Positions 27,307 to 38,031 of a stretch of 64,000 nt of DNA are shown in pieces. The notes under the pieces are model-generated. The model ran no database searches. It saw nothing but the letters and a program-made list of their open reading frames with translations, and had not been told where the DNA came from. How positions within the stretch are numbered: the stretch's first letter is position 1; each line of letters begins with the position of its first letter. Location of the stretch: positions 1 through 64,000 of the forward strand of contig DASSSY010000008.1 in NCBI GenBank assembly GCA_035708205.1, written 5' to 3'. The position numbers and the translations under genes were made by a program. Source of the stretch: DASSSY01 sp035708205. GTDB taxonomy: Bacteria; Bacteroidota; Bacteroidia; Chitinophagales; Chitinophagaceae.

Positions 27307-29696
27307 TTACCGTATATCATAAGTCAGCTCAATCCCGCCGTAATAATTAATTTTATCGGGGGCAGGTAAATAAGCATCCGGCAGTTGATTTAGAAAGACC
27401 ATGTAATAATATTGAGTCCCGGTAATATTATTGGCGCCCGCAAAGACATTTACATTAAAATGTTTACAAACCATCCGGCGAATACCCAGCTTGGCGTTCA
27501 GCAGGTTGTAAGCGGAAGTGTTGTATTCGTTGTTAGAAGTGATGGGCATACCGTCCCGGTGGTTAAATGAAGCATTGGCATACAGCCCCCATTGCATTTG
27601 AAGGTCCACACCGGCATTGGCGGTCAACGGCGCTACGCCGGCAACGGCTTTGCCATTGTAATCAGCCACTTCCGGCTCTTTATTCTTGTCCAGCTTTCCA
27701 AATTGCAACCCGGAATATTTATAATCAGAATAACACAAATTGGCAAAAGGATGGACCGTTCTGAAAAAACCGGTCGCCGCCTGGTAAGCATCCCATGACA
27801 GGTACAGTTCCAGCCCTTTGTCCGACTGGTCGCCGCCGTTGGCGGTGTAGGTATAGGCCGTGGTGCCGGCATTCAACGGCACTGCCACCGAGGTCATCTT
27901 ATTACTGAAACGGGTATAGAATGCTGCCAGTTCGTAATGGAGGCTGTTGCCTAAAATGTTCCCTTTTGTGCCGATCTCCCATTGGCTGCCTGTTTCAGGC
28001 TTGAGCCCTGTATTTAATTCTCCCGTGGCGGTGATCAGTATATCGCCGCTTACCGGCGGGCGATAAGCTTGTGTGTAAGAAAAATAAAGAGAATACTTGT
28101 TATCGAACACCTTATTGATCGCCAGGTGAGGCGCTACCATATTATTATAATTCTGCGCATAGCTGGTCGGGGCGGTATTTCCCGCTTGATACAAACGGTT
28201 ATTTAATCTTAGATAAAGTGTGGTCAGCCCTACGCCGGCCGTTATGGACAGGTCATGGGGCATAGATAAGGTCCATTCCGTGAAATAGGAAGAGGTGTTC
28301 GCAAAAACAGACTGGTTGCTTTTCATCGGCCCGATGATGTTATAGCCTTCGGGGTGGCTGCTGTCCGCTACCATTTTGTAACCGGCGACGATAGCGTTCT
28401 CCGCCTGTGTTTCCATGCCGGTGATCCCGCTGACGCGCCAGTTGCCCGGCAGGTCATAATGCATGTCGAATGTGGAGCGGAAGCCATAATTCAAAGTGTT
28501 TTATCGGTCCAGCCTGCCGCGGAGCTGGAATGATTACTATTAGCCGAGGCAAATACGGTGGACGTATTGGCAATGTGCCGGCTAAAGGCATCAGTATGGC
28601 TCAATCCGGCATGAAATCCGGAAATAGCGGAATGAGCGTCATTTTTGATATAATCGGGATTGCCGCTGTAATCCTTGTTTTCATATTGTTCTATGGTCAG
28701 TTCTCCGGCACGCTGATCGTAGCTTTTAGTATAGCCGAAATAAGCCTGGAAAGACTCTTTTTCGCTGGGCGTAATATTAGCGGAAACATTGACAAAATCC
28801 TTACGGGACATGCTGTGTTTGTCCATAAAGCCGCTGGCATGCTGGTGGCCGTAATTGACCAATAGCGAAGCGCTCTTCCCGCCCAAAGCCAGGTGGGTGG
28901 TCAGCCGCGAAAGGCCATAGCTGCCGAAAAAGGCTTCCTGCCCGATACTGAAAGCGCCTGCTTCAGGAGTGACCGTGTTGAGGTTAACCACTCCCGCGAT
29001 GGCGCTGCCGTATAAGGTGCCGGAGGGACCTTTAATGATCTCTGCATTCCCCAGCGAATAAAAATCAATATCGTCCAGGATCGTAATGCCTTCCGCGTCC
29101 GTAATGGGAATGCCGTTATAATAGACCTTTACCCCTTGCCCGTCAAAATTATTGGTAACCCCTTTAAAACCGTGCCCGTTGCCATAGCCCCGGATATTAA
29201 TTTGCTGCCCGCCGGCCGCGCTGCGGCTTTCCATATACACGCCGGGAACATTCTGGTTAATCGCGTCCCGGAGAAACAGGCCGTCGCCTCTTTTCAGCTC
29301 CCTGGTGCCCAGCTTGCTGATAGCCGCGGGCTGGTAAAGCGGTGAGCGGTCCTTACCGGAAGTGGCCGTAATGTCAACTTCATTGAGTACATGCGCGGCG
29401 GGTTTAAGGCTAATATGTTGAAAGGTGCCGGATTGATTAACGGCCAGCTTCGCGGTATCATATCCCGGGCTGTACACCACAAGGATTGCCGGCAAACCGG
29501 CATTGATGGTAAATAGCCCTTGTTTATCGGCCTGTATGGTTATTGCCGAGCCCTCTATCCCGATAAAAGCATGGGCCACCGGCGAGCCGGTATGACCGTT
29601 AATGATTTGCCCCCTGATGGTTTGCTGCGCAAATAATGATGCGGGGATCAATAACAGGGCTAAGATAATGACGGAAAATAGTTTTGTATTCTTCAT
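27307..29696 (-). pseudogene. TonB-dependent outer-membrane receptor, interrupted by a frameshift
   Basis: Two frames together make one receptor of about 795 residues. The first (29696-28491, 401 residues) has a signal peptide ending LFAQ, a carboxypeptidase-like beta-sandwich (IRGQIINGHTGSPVAHAFI), and a plug domain (GVYMESRSAAGGQQINIRGYG, AEIIKGPSGTLYGSAIAGVV). It stops in the barrel at WTDKTL. The second (28494-27307, 395 residues) resumes with NYGFRSTFDMHYDLPG and runs to a barrel end, GGIELTYDIR. The frames overlap as TTGA, and a one-base shift near 28491-28500 (AAAACACTTTGA) joins them smoothly. It may be a recent pseudogene or a sequencing error. It is last in the minus-strand T9SS block. 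The substrate is unknown. Confidence 0.85.
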
Positions 29697-29776
29697 AAGT
29701 TCAATTTTGGTGTTACATGGAAATAAAGAGGCGCCTGAAACAGGCTACCTCTTTATTTGGGTATCGCATTCAACGC

Positions 29777-32700
29777 TTATCTGGTAACGCTTAATTTTTT
29801 AGAGGCGCTCACCGCGTTATTCAGTAAGAGATTGTACACATATATACCCGGTTCCCAGGTGCCGGTGTTGACCTCTATATGGTTTTGGCCTGCTGCTAAC
29901 GGATGGCGGTACATTTCCTTACCCATTGCATTATGGATTATCAATACCGGGTGTTTCATGGCGTCCCGGCTACCGATATAAACATCAACAGCCGTCTTGC
30001 TGCTCGTTGGGTTAGGCACGGCATTTCCCAATCTGGTGGCCACATGTCCCGGCGTTTCCGGTTCGATCGCTTGCCCGGTGCCCCTGGACTGCGGCAGGGG
30101 CTCGATCGGGTTTTCCCATGTTTGTTTGTACCACCAGTCCAGGTAACCTTTGGCATAAGGAGAAACCTCAAGGGTATCGGCCGCCAGGGTTTCTACCATT
30201 GTCAGCTCTGAAGAGGTCAGGGAATCTGGTTGGCGGCCGCTTTGGCGCAGGTTGATGAGCAGGTTATAATAATTGTTATAGCCTGTCCGTTCCGCTTCCG
30301 GCAAGGATAACAGCCTGATGGTATTGGTGGCCTGATCATACAGGCCCTGGTTGATGTACAACGGGATAAGCAGCTTGCGGCTGCGGTCGTCATTTTCACT
30401 CTCCAGGAAGGATTGCAATTGCGGCTCCTCATCCAGGTAATTGAAACCGCGGATGATATGCCCGTAGAGCCGCACCGCGTCTGCTCTCATTTTAAAGCCG
30501 TCGTTTTCCAGATCGCTGTATTGAGATAAAGCCTCGCCCTGGGTGGTCGAACTCCAATCGTAAATGCAACTGTATAGGTCATTGCATTGAGAGTTCGCGC
30601 TGGTCGTACATTGGTTAAGGGTCATCACCCCTGACCACCAGGCCGGTATTTCATAGGCCGAACCGTTGCCCGCGTAATAATTCCAGCTTGAGCTTAAATA
30701 GGAAAGAATATCCTTTTGGTTATTCTTAAAGATATTCCCGGCCCGGATGTCGGTGGGCTGGCATCCCGTGCCCTGGTCGTTAAACCAACTGCTGGCGCTT
30801 TGAGGATTGATGGCCCAGGCGTAATCGTTGTTCTCATAATCGTTGCAGAAGATATTCAGGGCCACATTCATCTTCTGGGTTTGCGTTCCGACGTAGGTGT
30901 TGGTAATGGTATTGTCTATGACGGTGGTGGCATTTTTACGGCTGTCATTAACGATAATACCATACCGGCTGTTGTGCGTTCCACCGAAAGTTCCGTCTAT
31001 TGCGTTATGGCAGCCGACATAAGCGCCTTTGGAATGATTAAGATAGATACCGTAAGCGCCGCTAAGGTCATAGGCGTTCAGCACCATATCGTGGATGGTA
31101 TTGCCCTTAATGTTCGCGTAAGCAGTGCCGCTTAAAGTAATACCATGATTAATGTTACTAAAATCACTAAGGAAAACGCTCACGATCCGGGTGGGCAGGC
31201 TGGCATAACCTTCGCAATGGACGCCTTCATTCAGCCCGCTAAAGGTGCAATTCTGCACTTTCAGACCCGTAGCCAGCGTGTATATGCCCCGGCCTCTTTT
31301 ATTTTCAGGAATGGTGGCTGTCGAGATGGTATTGGTAAAGGTGGAATTGGTGATCTCGACTCCGCCTTTGGTATCAAAGGAAGTAAAATAGTCGGGCGCG
31401 CCGTGAACGTCATACATTTCAGCGTTGTTCACCTCGAAGGTCATGTGGTCGAAAAGGCATTTTGAGGTGGTGCTGTTGTAGCGATAGGAATAATTGCCGT
31501 ACCCGTTGAGGGCCACGGCCCGCCAGCAATTCCGGATGGTGCTGTTGGTGGCGTCAATAATGCCGCCGCCTTGCGCACCATTGTCCCAGGAATAGTTGTT
31601 GATGGCGATGTAGGCATTTTCCAGCGTAGCGCTGTTTTTCAATACAAGGCTGCCCTGGTATTGGGGCAAAGGCGGCTGGTTCTGGTTGCCGGTCAGGGCT
31701 ATGCCGCCCCATTCGCAGTCATGGCATTCGTTAGTGATGGTGGCGCCATCGACCACCAGCTTGGCGCCTGGCTCCACGGTTATGACGGCCCTGCGGGGCA
31801 TGTAAACGGTTGTTGAGGTACCGGAAATCGTTAATGTGGCACCCGTTTTTACTCTTATACCACCGGTGATGGTTTTACTGCTATTCCAGGTAGTATTCGC
31901 GCTGATGACGGTTGTTTCACCGGGCAGATAATCGCTCTGGTCAGCGAGAATAGTTGTTTCCCAGATGCCGCGTCCATAGGTAGATACCCGTAATTTGCCT
32001 GAACAGGGAATGTAATCCAGACCGGTAATGATCTGCCTGGGCATGCCGTCATTGAAACATTCCCATTGAGCTGTGGCTTTATTCCACCGGAACACGCCTA
32101 CATCCGTGGCGGCAAAAAGGATGTCGTCGGATCCCGGAACATACAATAATTGAATGATCGGCATAGGCGGAAGGCCTTTAGAAACATCTATCCAACTATC
32201 GTTCAGGCCATAGTTATCTGAATATAATACCCGTCTGGTGCGTAAGGTAGGACTGGTCCCTATTTCGGCTGGATTAGTGGCGCCATAGCTAACCCATATC
32301 CGGTTGGGATGTGCCGGGTCGATAACAATATCGGTTATCGGGCCGAAAGTCACTTCCGGCGGGGAAATATTTACCCAGGAATGGGTCGTCGTCAATGTTT
32401 GTGAAACAAACAAATTCCCGATCAGGTCATTAGTTTGCGCATTCCCGTTCCAGTTAACATTATAGTAAGCGATATAGCCTATATCCGGATATTGTTCTGA
32501 AAGGATGAACTGGACCGGTAATTTATAGCCGGTCAGAAGATCGTTGTTGGAAGGCGTATTTTGGGTCGTAATGGAAGGCTTGGGTTCTCCTGCTAAGGCC
32601 GATTCCCAATAATCGGTCGGATCGCTCAACTGCCGTTCCCAGATAAAATGACTGCCGTATCTTGCGGTGTTGGAAGCATCAAAATGTAGGGGGCGCTCCC

Positions 32701-34519
32701 ACTTGGCCGCGGCAAATTCATCGGGTGTCTTCCCGATAACCTGGGAACCGGCAGTTACCGAATGGTTTTGTTGGTCATAAAAAAACTCGTTGCTCATTTT
32801 GCTTTGAAACTGTGTATAAGCCCTGGGCTCTCCATTATTGGCAAATACATCTATCATGCCGTCAGCAGAATAATTTGTAGGCTCCCAGGGGCTTTGCCGG
32901 CCTTCCATATAGGAAAAATTACCATTATCAATGGCTCCGGCCACGGCCATGCCGTCATCGGCCGGGTTGGTGCTGATGCTTAAAAACTGGTTGATGGTTA
33001 AGCCGTTGCCGCTCAGGCTATGAAAAGTATTACTTCCTGCTGGTTTGAGAGATATGCCACCGTCTTCGCAGGCATAAATGATGTCGTCATTTCCACTCGG
33101 GCTGCTGCCCCCACCTTGGTACAATAGAAGGGCGCGGCCGTCTGCATGGGTGCAATTGATATAGCTTAACGTCTGCCCGCCATCCGTAGATTTGTGCAGG
33201 AATGGAGCACTACCTGATGTATTAACCAGGTAAATCACGTTGGGGTTCACCTGGGAAGCTACAATTTTTCTCATGGTAAGTATCAAATGGCCGTTCCAGT
33301 TGGATGAATAGGAAGAAGGCGCGCTTGCCCAGAGATCGTTGTTTTTTAAAGTTAGGGGACTGTTCAGGGCAAGTCCGGTCTTGTATATTTTGTATTCATG
33401 TTCTGTTTTGACCTGCACCAATAAGTAGATATCATCTACACCATTTATGGCCATGTCCCATATTCCCTGGGCATCAGGGTTTGTCGCGCCGGGGTTAAAC
33501 TGGAATGTTCGGGAGGTCCATTGCCCGGTGCTTTCATTATAAATAAACAGGTAATGTTCATCATTGACACCCATAGTGCTGAATACAATTTTCCCGGCCG
33601 GGTTATGAGTACATTCAAAATCGGATAAGGTTAATGCTCCCGGCATATTTTGTATCGCGGAGGGTGTAATATCCTGCCATCCTGCTGCCTGGCTGGCCTT
33701 CATCAGGACCTTATGGGGCATCATGGCATAAAGCTTCCCGGTGGAAGGACTATATGCCAGCTTAATAATATCGGCCTGATATACCCAGCCATCGGTGCTT
33801 CCGGCCCCGGAAACATTCCGGAAGTCCATATCCATCTGCCAGCTTTGGCCGCCATCCAGGCTATAGGCGATTCCCAGCCCATACCGCCCGTCCCAGAAAG
33901 AAACCGTGAGGGCTCCTTTTGAATTACCGGTGGCCAGGTAAATAATATTTTTATCGGAGGGAGAAACGGCGATATCAGTAACGCCCATCGTGCCCGGTAT
34001 CGTCGGGCTGTTCTGAAGGGCGTCAGTAATATTGGCCCAGTTTTGGCCGCCGTCAGTAGTCTTCCACAACCCGCCCGTTGCCGCGCCGGTCAGTATATAA
34101 TCAGGGTTTGCCGGATCTACCCAAACGCTTATCGTTCTTCCGGCATGATCCTCGTTTTCTCCGTAATAATTAATGAAAGGCCCCATGCAGTGCCAGTCGC
34201 CCCTGTATTGTCCAAAGGTGCCCAGGCATTGCGATGAAGTTCTCATATAATCATCCAGTGCTTCTACCGCTTTACCGAAGATAGCCTGATCGGAGGATGC
34301 GTTGTTGGCGACCCGTTTTTCCCAAAACGTTTTCCAGCGGCCATGATGTTTAATGATCCTTGCGGAATCGGTTTGCCCGGACAGCATCGCCTGTAAGAGC
34401 TGGCTGGAAACAGCGCTGAACCGGGTGCTGTCTGCAGCCGGTGCGTTCATAGGTAGTGTTTGGGTATAAGCGCTGACGACACCCAGCAGCAAGAGCAAAA
34501 TAAAGATGAGCTTTTTCAT
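29777..34519 (-). CDS. Very large T9SS type A protein with BNR-type propeller and parallel beta-helix
   Basis: A 1580-residue secreted protein with signal peptide MKKLIFILLLLLGVVSAYTQ. Residues of about 110-860 hold sialidase/VPS10-type BNR repeats (GLWKTTDGGQNWANI, IAYSLDGGQSW, HKSTDGGQTL, GVFRWNKATAQWE), indicating a beta-propeller. About 885-1290 reads as a right-handed parallel beta-helix (TLTISGTSTTVYMPRRAV, VKNS-type turns, GIYLNHSKGAYVG). The last about 80 residues are a type A sorting domain (NAVPNPTSSKTAVDVYI, GIYVYNLLLNN). Both folds are common in polysaccharide-binding or -degrading proteins, but no catalytic residues can be named, so activity is open. It lies 31 bases after the upstream duplicated gene, whose leader it shares nearly base for base. 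Confidence 0.85.
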   Translation of the reverse strand: MKKLIFILLLLLGVVSAYTQTLPMNAPAADSTRFSAVSSQLLQAMLSGQTDSARIIKHHGRWKTFWEKRVANNASSDQAIFGKAVEALDDYMRTSSQCLGTFGQYRGDWHCMGPFINYYGENEDHAGRTISVWVDPANPDYILTGAATGGLWKTTDGGQNWANITDALQNSPTIPGTMGVTDIAVSPSDKNIIYLATGNSKGALTVSFWDGRYGLGIAYSLDGGQSWQMDMDFRNVSGAGSTDGWVYQADIIKLAYSPSTGKLYAMMPHKVLMKASQAAGWQDITPSAIQNMPGALTLSDFECTHNPAGKIVFSTMGVNDEHYLFIYNESTGQWTSRTFQFNPGATNPDAQGIWDMAINGVDDIYLLVQVKTEHEYKIYKTGLALNSPLTLKNNDLWASAPSSYSSNWNGHLILTMRKIVASQVNPNVIYLVNTSGSAPFLHKSTDGGQTLSYINCTHADGRALLLYQGGGSSPSGNDDIIYACEDGGISLKPAGSNTFHSLSGNGLTINQFLSISTNPADDGMAVAGAIDNGNFSYMEGRQSPWEPTNYSADGMIDVFANNGEPRAYTQFQSKMSNEFFYDQQNHSVTAGSQVIGKTPDEFAAAKWERPLHFDASNTARYGSHFIWERQLSDPTDYWESALAGEPKPSITTQNTPSNNDLLTGYKLPVQFILSEQYPDIGYIAYYNVNWNGNAQTNDLIGNLFVSQTLTTTHSWVNISPPEVTFGPITDIVIDPAHPNRIWVSYGATNPAEIGTSPTLRTRRVLYSDNYGLNDSWIDVSKGLPPMPIIQLLYVPGSDDILFAATDVGVFRWNKATAQWECFNDGMPRQIITGLDYIPCSGKLRVSTYGRGIWETTILADQSDYLPGETTVISANTTWNSSKTITGGIRVKTGATLTISGTSTTVYMPRRAVITVEPGAKLVVDGATITNECHDCEWGGIALTGNQNQPPLPQYQGSLVLKNSATLENAYIAINNYSWDNGAQGGGIIDATNSTIRNCWRAVALNGYGNYSYRYNSTTSKCLFDHMTFEVNNAEMYDVHGAPDYFTSFDTKGGVEITNSTFTNTISTATIPENKRGRGIYTLATGLKVQNCTFSGLNEGVHCEGYASLPTRIVSVFLSDFSNINHGITLSGTAYANIKGNTIHDMVLNAYDLSGAYGIYLNHSKGAYVGCHNAIDGTFGGTHNSRYGIIVNDSRKNATTVIDNTITNTYVGTQTQKMNVALNIFCNDYENNDYAWAINPQSASSWFNDQGTGCQPTDIRAGNIFKNNQKDILSYLSSSWNYYAGNGSAYEIPAWWSGVMTLNQCTTSANSQCNDLYSCIYDWSSTTQGEALSQYSDLENDGFKMRADAVRLYGHIIRGFNYLDEEPQLQSFLESENDDRSRKLLIPLYINQGLYDQATNTIRLLSLPEAERTGYNNYYNLLINLRQSGRQPDSLTSSELTMVETLAADTLEVSPYAKGYLDWWYKQTWENPIEPLPQSRGTGQAIEPETPGHVATRLGNAVPNPTSSKTAVDVYIGSRDAMKHPVLIIHNAMGKEMYRHPLAAGQNHIEVNTGTWEPGIYVYNLLLNNAVSASKKLSVTR

Positions 34520-37500
34520 GTTTTTTGATTTTATGTAGCATTAAATAATTTTATTTGATGATTAATTTTTGGGTTCCGGTTTTCCCGGAACGGTCAATGA
34601 GTTGCACGATATAAATACCCGGACCCCAGCCGGTGGTATTGATGGTGAGCTGCCGCCGGAAACGATGCCGGTATATCTTTTTTCCGGAAGCATCGGTAAT
34701 ATGTACCTGGTATTTATCATCATTGTTTTTTACCCGGACTGTTACCGCCTGGTGCCCCGGGTTGGGAAACAATTCCCAGGTATCAGGTAAAATCGTTCGT
34801 TCATTTATGTCTTCCGTTTGCGGGCCCAAACGGGCAAGGAATATATCTTCCTGCCCTTCATTTGTTTGTGGAAACTGCGGGCTGCCACTGCCGGGCGTGG
34901 CATAATCGGCATAATTGCCGCAAGCCAGTACCGTACCATCGGGTAAGGGGTGTAAAGCATCGACATATTCCGCCTTATCGGCGCCCAATACTACCTGGTT
35001 AATGAAGTTCCCCATACTGTCGGAATGCACCACCCAGCCGTCATTGCCGCCGTATGTAGCATCTATTTCCCCACCCGGGACGGTGTTCCCTAAAAAATAA
35101 CCACCCATCCATAAACTGCCGTCCGTGGCCCGGCAGAGGCTAAACGGATATTGTGAACCCGGACCGCCGTAAGTATTTTCCCACAAAATATTACCAAGGC
35201 TGTCAATGTGTAGCAGCCAAAGGTCCGCCCCATCAGGCATGCGCTGCTGAACATCGCCGTCTGTGGATTCTGTAAAGGACAAGACATAAAAACCATGGTT
35301 GCCATCTTTAATCGCCCTGACGTTGCGATCATAGCTTGCGGCATCCGTACCACTGCCGCCCAGGCATTTATGCCATGAGATGGCGCCTGCGCTATCCAGC
35401 TTAACGATATACAGGTCTGCTCTTCCCTGCATGTCAGCGGCATCATGATCGTCAGAAGAGGTGGAGCCAAAAACATACAAGCCACCATCATCGGCGGCAA
35501 CGCACATACTGGCTATTTCCTCTAATGTTCCGCCGATGACCTTTGACCATACCTTATTACCATCATTATCTACTTTCAATACCCATATGTCAGCAATGAA
35601 ATAACTGCCATAATGGAGGCCGACATCACCATCGTCAGAATGCGACTCGCCAAGGAGGAAGAAACCGCCGTCCTTAGCGGGCACAGCATATACAAACCGT
35701 TCATCGCCGCTCCCGCCATAATGCTTAGTCCAAAGCACATTACCCGAACTATCTCTGCGTTCTATTCCGAAGTCATGCAAATTCAAATCACTCTGGCCGA
35801 TAAGGATAGTATCCCCGTTGCTTTGAGGAAATTGAAAGAAAGAATAGGCTTCAAAATTTTGCCCTTTGGAAATGCAATGCTGGCTTTGAAGATTAGTATA
35901 ATTCATATCATAAGTTCTCAAAACACCACCACCGCCAACTGTTTGGGTACAGCTTGTTAAAATATTTCCAGAGGTAGAACTGGTAATAATAGGTAAACTA
36001 AAGGTATTATCTGCATTTACCAATACACCTGGATTAACAACAACTTCACTGCCGTTTCCTCCGAAATGATCCATGGAAACCAGGGTGCAGCGCTGGGCGT
36101 TAAGCCCTTGTGCCGGTAAAAGGCAGAAAATGTAGAGTATTAATTTTTTCATGTTTTTTGATTTATGTAGCATTAAATAATTCTATTTGATGATTAATTT
36201 TTGGGTTCCGGTTTTCCCGGAGCGGTCAATAAGTTGCACGATATAAATACCCGGACCCCAGCCGGTAGTATTGATGGTGAGCTGCCGCCGGAAACGATGC
36301 CGGTATATCTTTTTTCCGGAAGCATCGGTAATATGTACCTGGTATTTATCATCTTTGTTTTTTACCCGGACCGTTACCGCCTGGTGCCCCGGGTTGGGAA
36401 ACAATTCCCAGGTATCAGGTAAAATCGTTCGTTCATTTATGCCTTCCGTTTGCGGGCCCAAACGGGCAAGGAATATATCTATGAAGCCTTGGTTTTCGCT
36501 TGGGAATTCAAAACTTCCACTTCCCGGTGTACCATATTGTTCATAACGTCCGCAGGCCAGTACCGTACCATCGGGTAAGGGGTGTAAGGCATCGACATAT
36601 TCCGCCTTATCGGCGCCCAATACTACCTGGTTAATAAAGTTCCCCATACTGTCAGCATGCACCACCCAGCCGTCATTGCCGCCGTATGTAGCATCTATTT
36701 CCCCACCCGGGACGGTGTTCCCTAAAAAATAACCACCCATCCATAAACTCCCGTCCGTGGCCCGGCAAAGGCTAAACGGATATTGTGAACCCGGACCGCC
36801 GTATGTATTTTCCCACAAAATATTACCAAGGCTGTCAATGTGTAGCAGCCAGAGGTCCGCCCCATCAGGCATGCGCTGCTGAACATCGCCGTCTGTGGAT
36901 TCTGTAAAGGACAAGACATAAAAGCCATGGTTGCCATCTTTAATCGCCCTGACGTTGCGATCATAGCTTGCGGCATCCGTACCACTGCCGCCCAGGCATT
37001 TATGCCATGAGATGGCGCCTGCGCTATCCAGCTTAACGATATACAGGTCTGCTCCTCCCTGCATGTCAGCGGCATCATGATCGTCAGAAGAGGTGGAGCC
37101 AAAAACATACAAGCCACCATCATCGGCGGCAACGCACATACTGGCTATTTCTTCTAATGTTCCGCCGATTACTTTTGACCATACCTTATTACCATCATTA
37201 TCTACTTTCAATACCCATATGTCAGCAATGAAATAACTGCCATAATGGAGGCCGACATCGCCATCGTCAGAATGTGACTCGCCAAGGAGGAAGAAACCGC
37301 CGTCCTTAGCGGGCACAGCATATACAAACCGTTCATCGCCGCTTCCACCATAATGTTTCGTCCAAAGTACAATGCCGGAAGCATCCCGGCATTCAATGCC
37401 AAAATCGCCATAATTCAAATCACTCTGGCCGATAAGGATAGTATCCCCGTTGCTTTGGGGAAATACATAGAAGGTAGGGCCTGCAAAATGGGTGCCTACG

Positions 37501-37770
37501 GGAGCGCAGGATTGGCTTATTAGTGACGTGTAATCTGCATCATATGTTCGGAAAACTCCACCACCACCGACTGCCTGGGTGCATGCTGTAAGGAAATCTC
37601 CTGAAGAAGAATCAGAGTTAGTACCAATAGGAATGCTAAAGCTTCCATTAGGATTACTAATGATACCTCCATAACCAATGGTTTCAATTAAATTTCCTCC
37701 GAAATGATCAATAGATAGTACAGTACATTGCGGTACCGACATCTGTGCATGAACATTTTGAATAAAAATA
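34520..37770. repeat. Tandem gene duplication, period about 1632 bases
   Basis: The copy 1 and copy 2 genes, including their 3' ends, intergenic spacers and the first bases of the following gene, align at an offset of 1632-1633 bases. For example, the minus-strand leader around 34517-34560 recurs at 36150-36190 with a one-base indel and few substitutions. Confidence 0.9.
34551..36152 (-). CDS. T9SS type A secreted protein, duplicate copy 1
   Basis: A 533-residue protein with signal peptide (KKLILYIFCLLPAQGLNA). The body is a chain of GGSGDE, GGTLEE, GGSGTD and GGPGSQ blocks with W.K.(Y/I)GG and DSLGNILW motifs, which suggests a beta-propeller of repeated about 50-residue units. The C-terminus is a type A sorting domain (WELFPNPGHQAVTVRV, GWGPGIYIVQLIDRSG, KLIIK). 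Most of it is almost identical to the next upstream gene, but about 115 N-terminal residues and a patch near residue 415-440 (NYADYATPGSGSPQFPQTNE) differ. The start at 36152 follows from the signal peptide; 36173 is an upstream in-frame ATG. Ligand unknown. Confidence 0.85.
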   Translation of the reverse strand: MKKLILYIFCLLPAQGLNAQRCTLVSMDHFGGNGSEVVVNPGVLVNADNTFSLPIITSSTSGNILTSCTQTVGGGGVLRTYDMNYTNLQSQHCISKGQNFEAYSFFQFPQSNGDTILIGQSDLNLHDFGIERRDSSGNVLWTKHYGGSGDERFVYAVPAKDGGFFLLGESHSDDGDVGLHYGSYFIADIWVLKVDNDGNKVWSKVIGGTLEEIASMCVAADDGGLYVFGSTSSDDHDAADMQGRADLYIVKLDSAGAISWHKCLGGSGTDAASYDRNVRAIKDGNHGFYVLSFTESTDGDVQQRMPDGADLWLLHIDSLGNILWENTYGGPGSQYPFSLCRATDGSLWMGGYFLGNTVPGGEIDATYGGNDGWVVHSDSMGNFINQVVLGADKAEYVDALHPLPDGTVLACGNYADYATPGSGSPQFPQTNEGQEDIFLARLGPQTEDINERTILPDTWELFPNPGHQAVTVRVKNNDDKYQVHITDASGKKIYRHRFRRQLTINTTGWGPGIYIVQLIDRSGKTGTQKLIIK

Positions 37771-37802
37771 GAAAACGCGAATAGTGTAAATAAGTGTTTC
37801 AT
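36183..37802 (-). CDS. T9SS type A secreted protein, duplicate copy 2
   Basis: A 539-residue protein with signal peptide (MKHLFTLFAFSIFIQNVHAQ). It has the same repeat body and type A sorting domain as copy 1. From about residue 135 the two proteins are nearly identical (differences include Gly for Arg in MQGxADLY and Ala for Ser in VVHxDSMG), except for the patch RYEQYGTPGSGSFEFPSENQ. The N-terminal about 130 residues are homologous but clearly diverged. It is the first gene of the minus-strand block 37802-27307, with 30-base spacing to copy 1. A cluster of AAAAACCTG-type repeats lies about 230-260 bases upstream. Confidence 0.85.
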   Translation of the reverse strand: MKHLFTLFAFSIFIQNVHAQMSVPQCTVLSIDHFGGNLIETIGYGGIISNPNGSFSIPIGTNSDSSSGDFLTACTQAVGGGGVFRTYDADYTSLISQSCAPVGTHFAGPTFYVFPQSNGDTILIGQSDLNYGDFGIECRDASGIVLWTKHYGGSGDERFVYAVPAKDGGFFLLGESHSDDGDVGLHYGSYFIADIWVLKVDNDGNKVWSKVIGGTLEEIASMCVAADDGGLYVFGSTSSDDHDAADMQGGADLYIVKLDSAGAISWHKCLGGSGTDAASYDRNVRAIKDGNHGFYVLSFTESTDGDVQQRMPDGADLWLLHIDSLGNILWENTYGGPGSQYPFSLCRATDGSLWMGGYFLGNTVPGGEIDATYGGNDGWVVHADSMGNFINQVVLGADKAEYVDALHPLPDGTVLACGRYEQYGTPGSGSFEFPSENQGFIDIFLARLGPQTEGINERTILPDTWELFPNPGHQAVTVRVKNKDDKYQVHITDASGKKIYRHRFRRQLTINTTGWGPGIYIVQLIDRSGKTGTQKLIIK

Positions 37803-38031
37803 AAGATTTGTTTTTGGTGAGTATTTAAAAGAAAAAGAAGATCCTCTCCATGCTTGGAAGTGAAAGCTTCGAAAATAATGGTTGTTTATGAAGTATTAAG
37901 AATATGGCTCAATGCTGGTGGTCGGGTGGAGACAATCATGTTGTATATTAAGATAAGGTCAAGCATTACAAAATTCCAGTACATTATTTTAATGACCCAA
38001 AAAACACGAGAGGATTAAACCTGTAATTTTC

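Noticed and set aside
28470..28865. Plus-strand frame of 131 codons opposite the TonB-dependent receptor
   Set aside because: It is the antisense shadow of the receptor barrel, without a start signal or family match.
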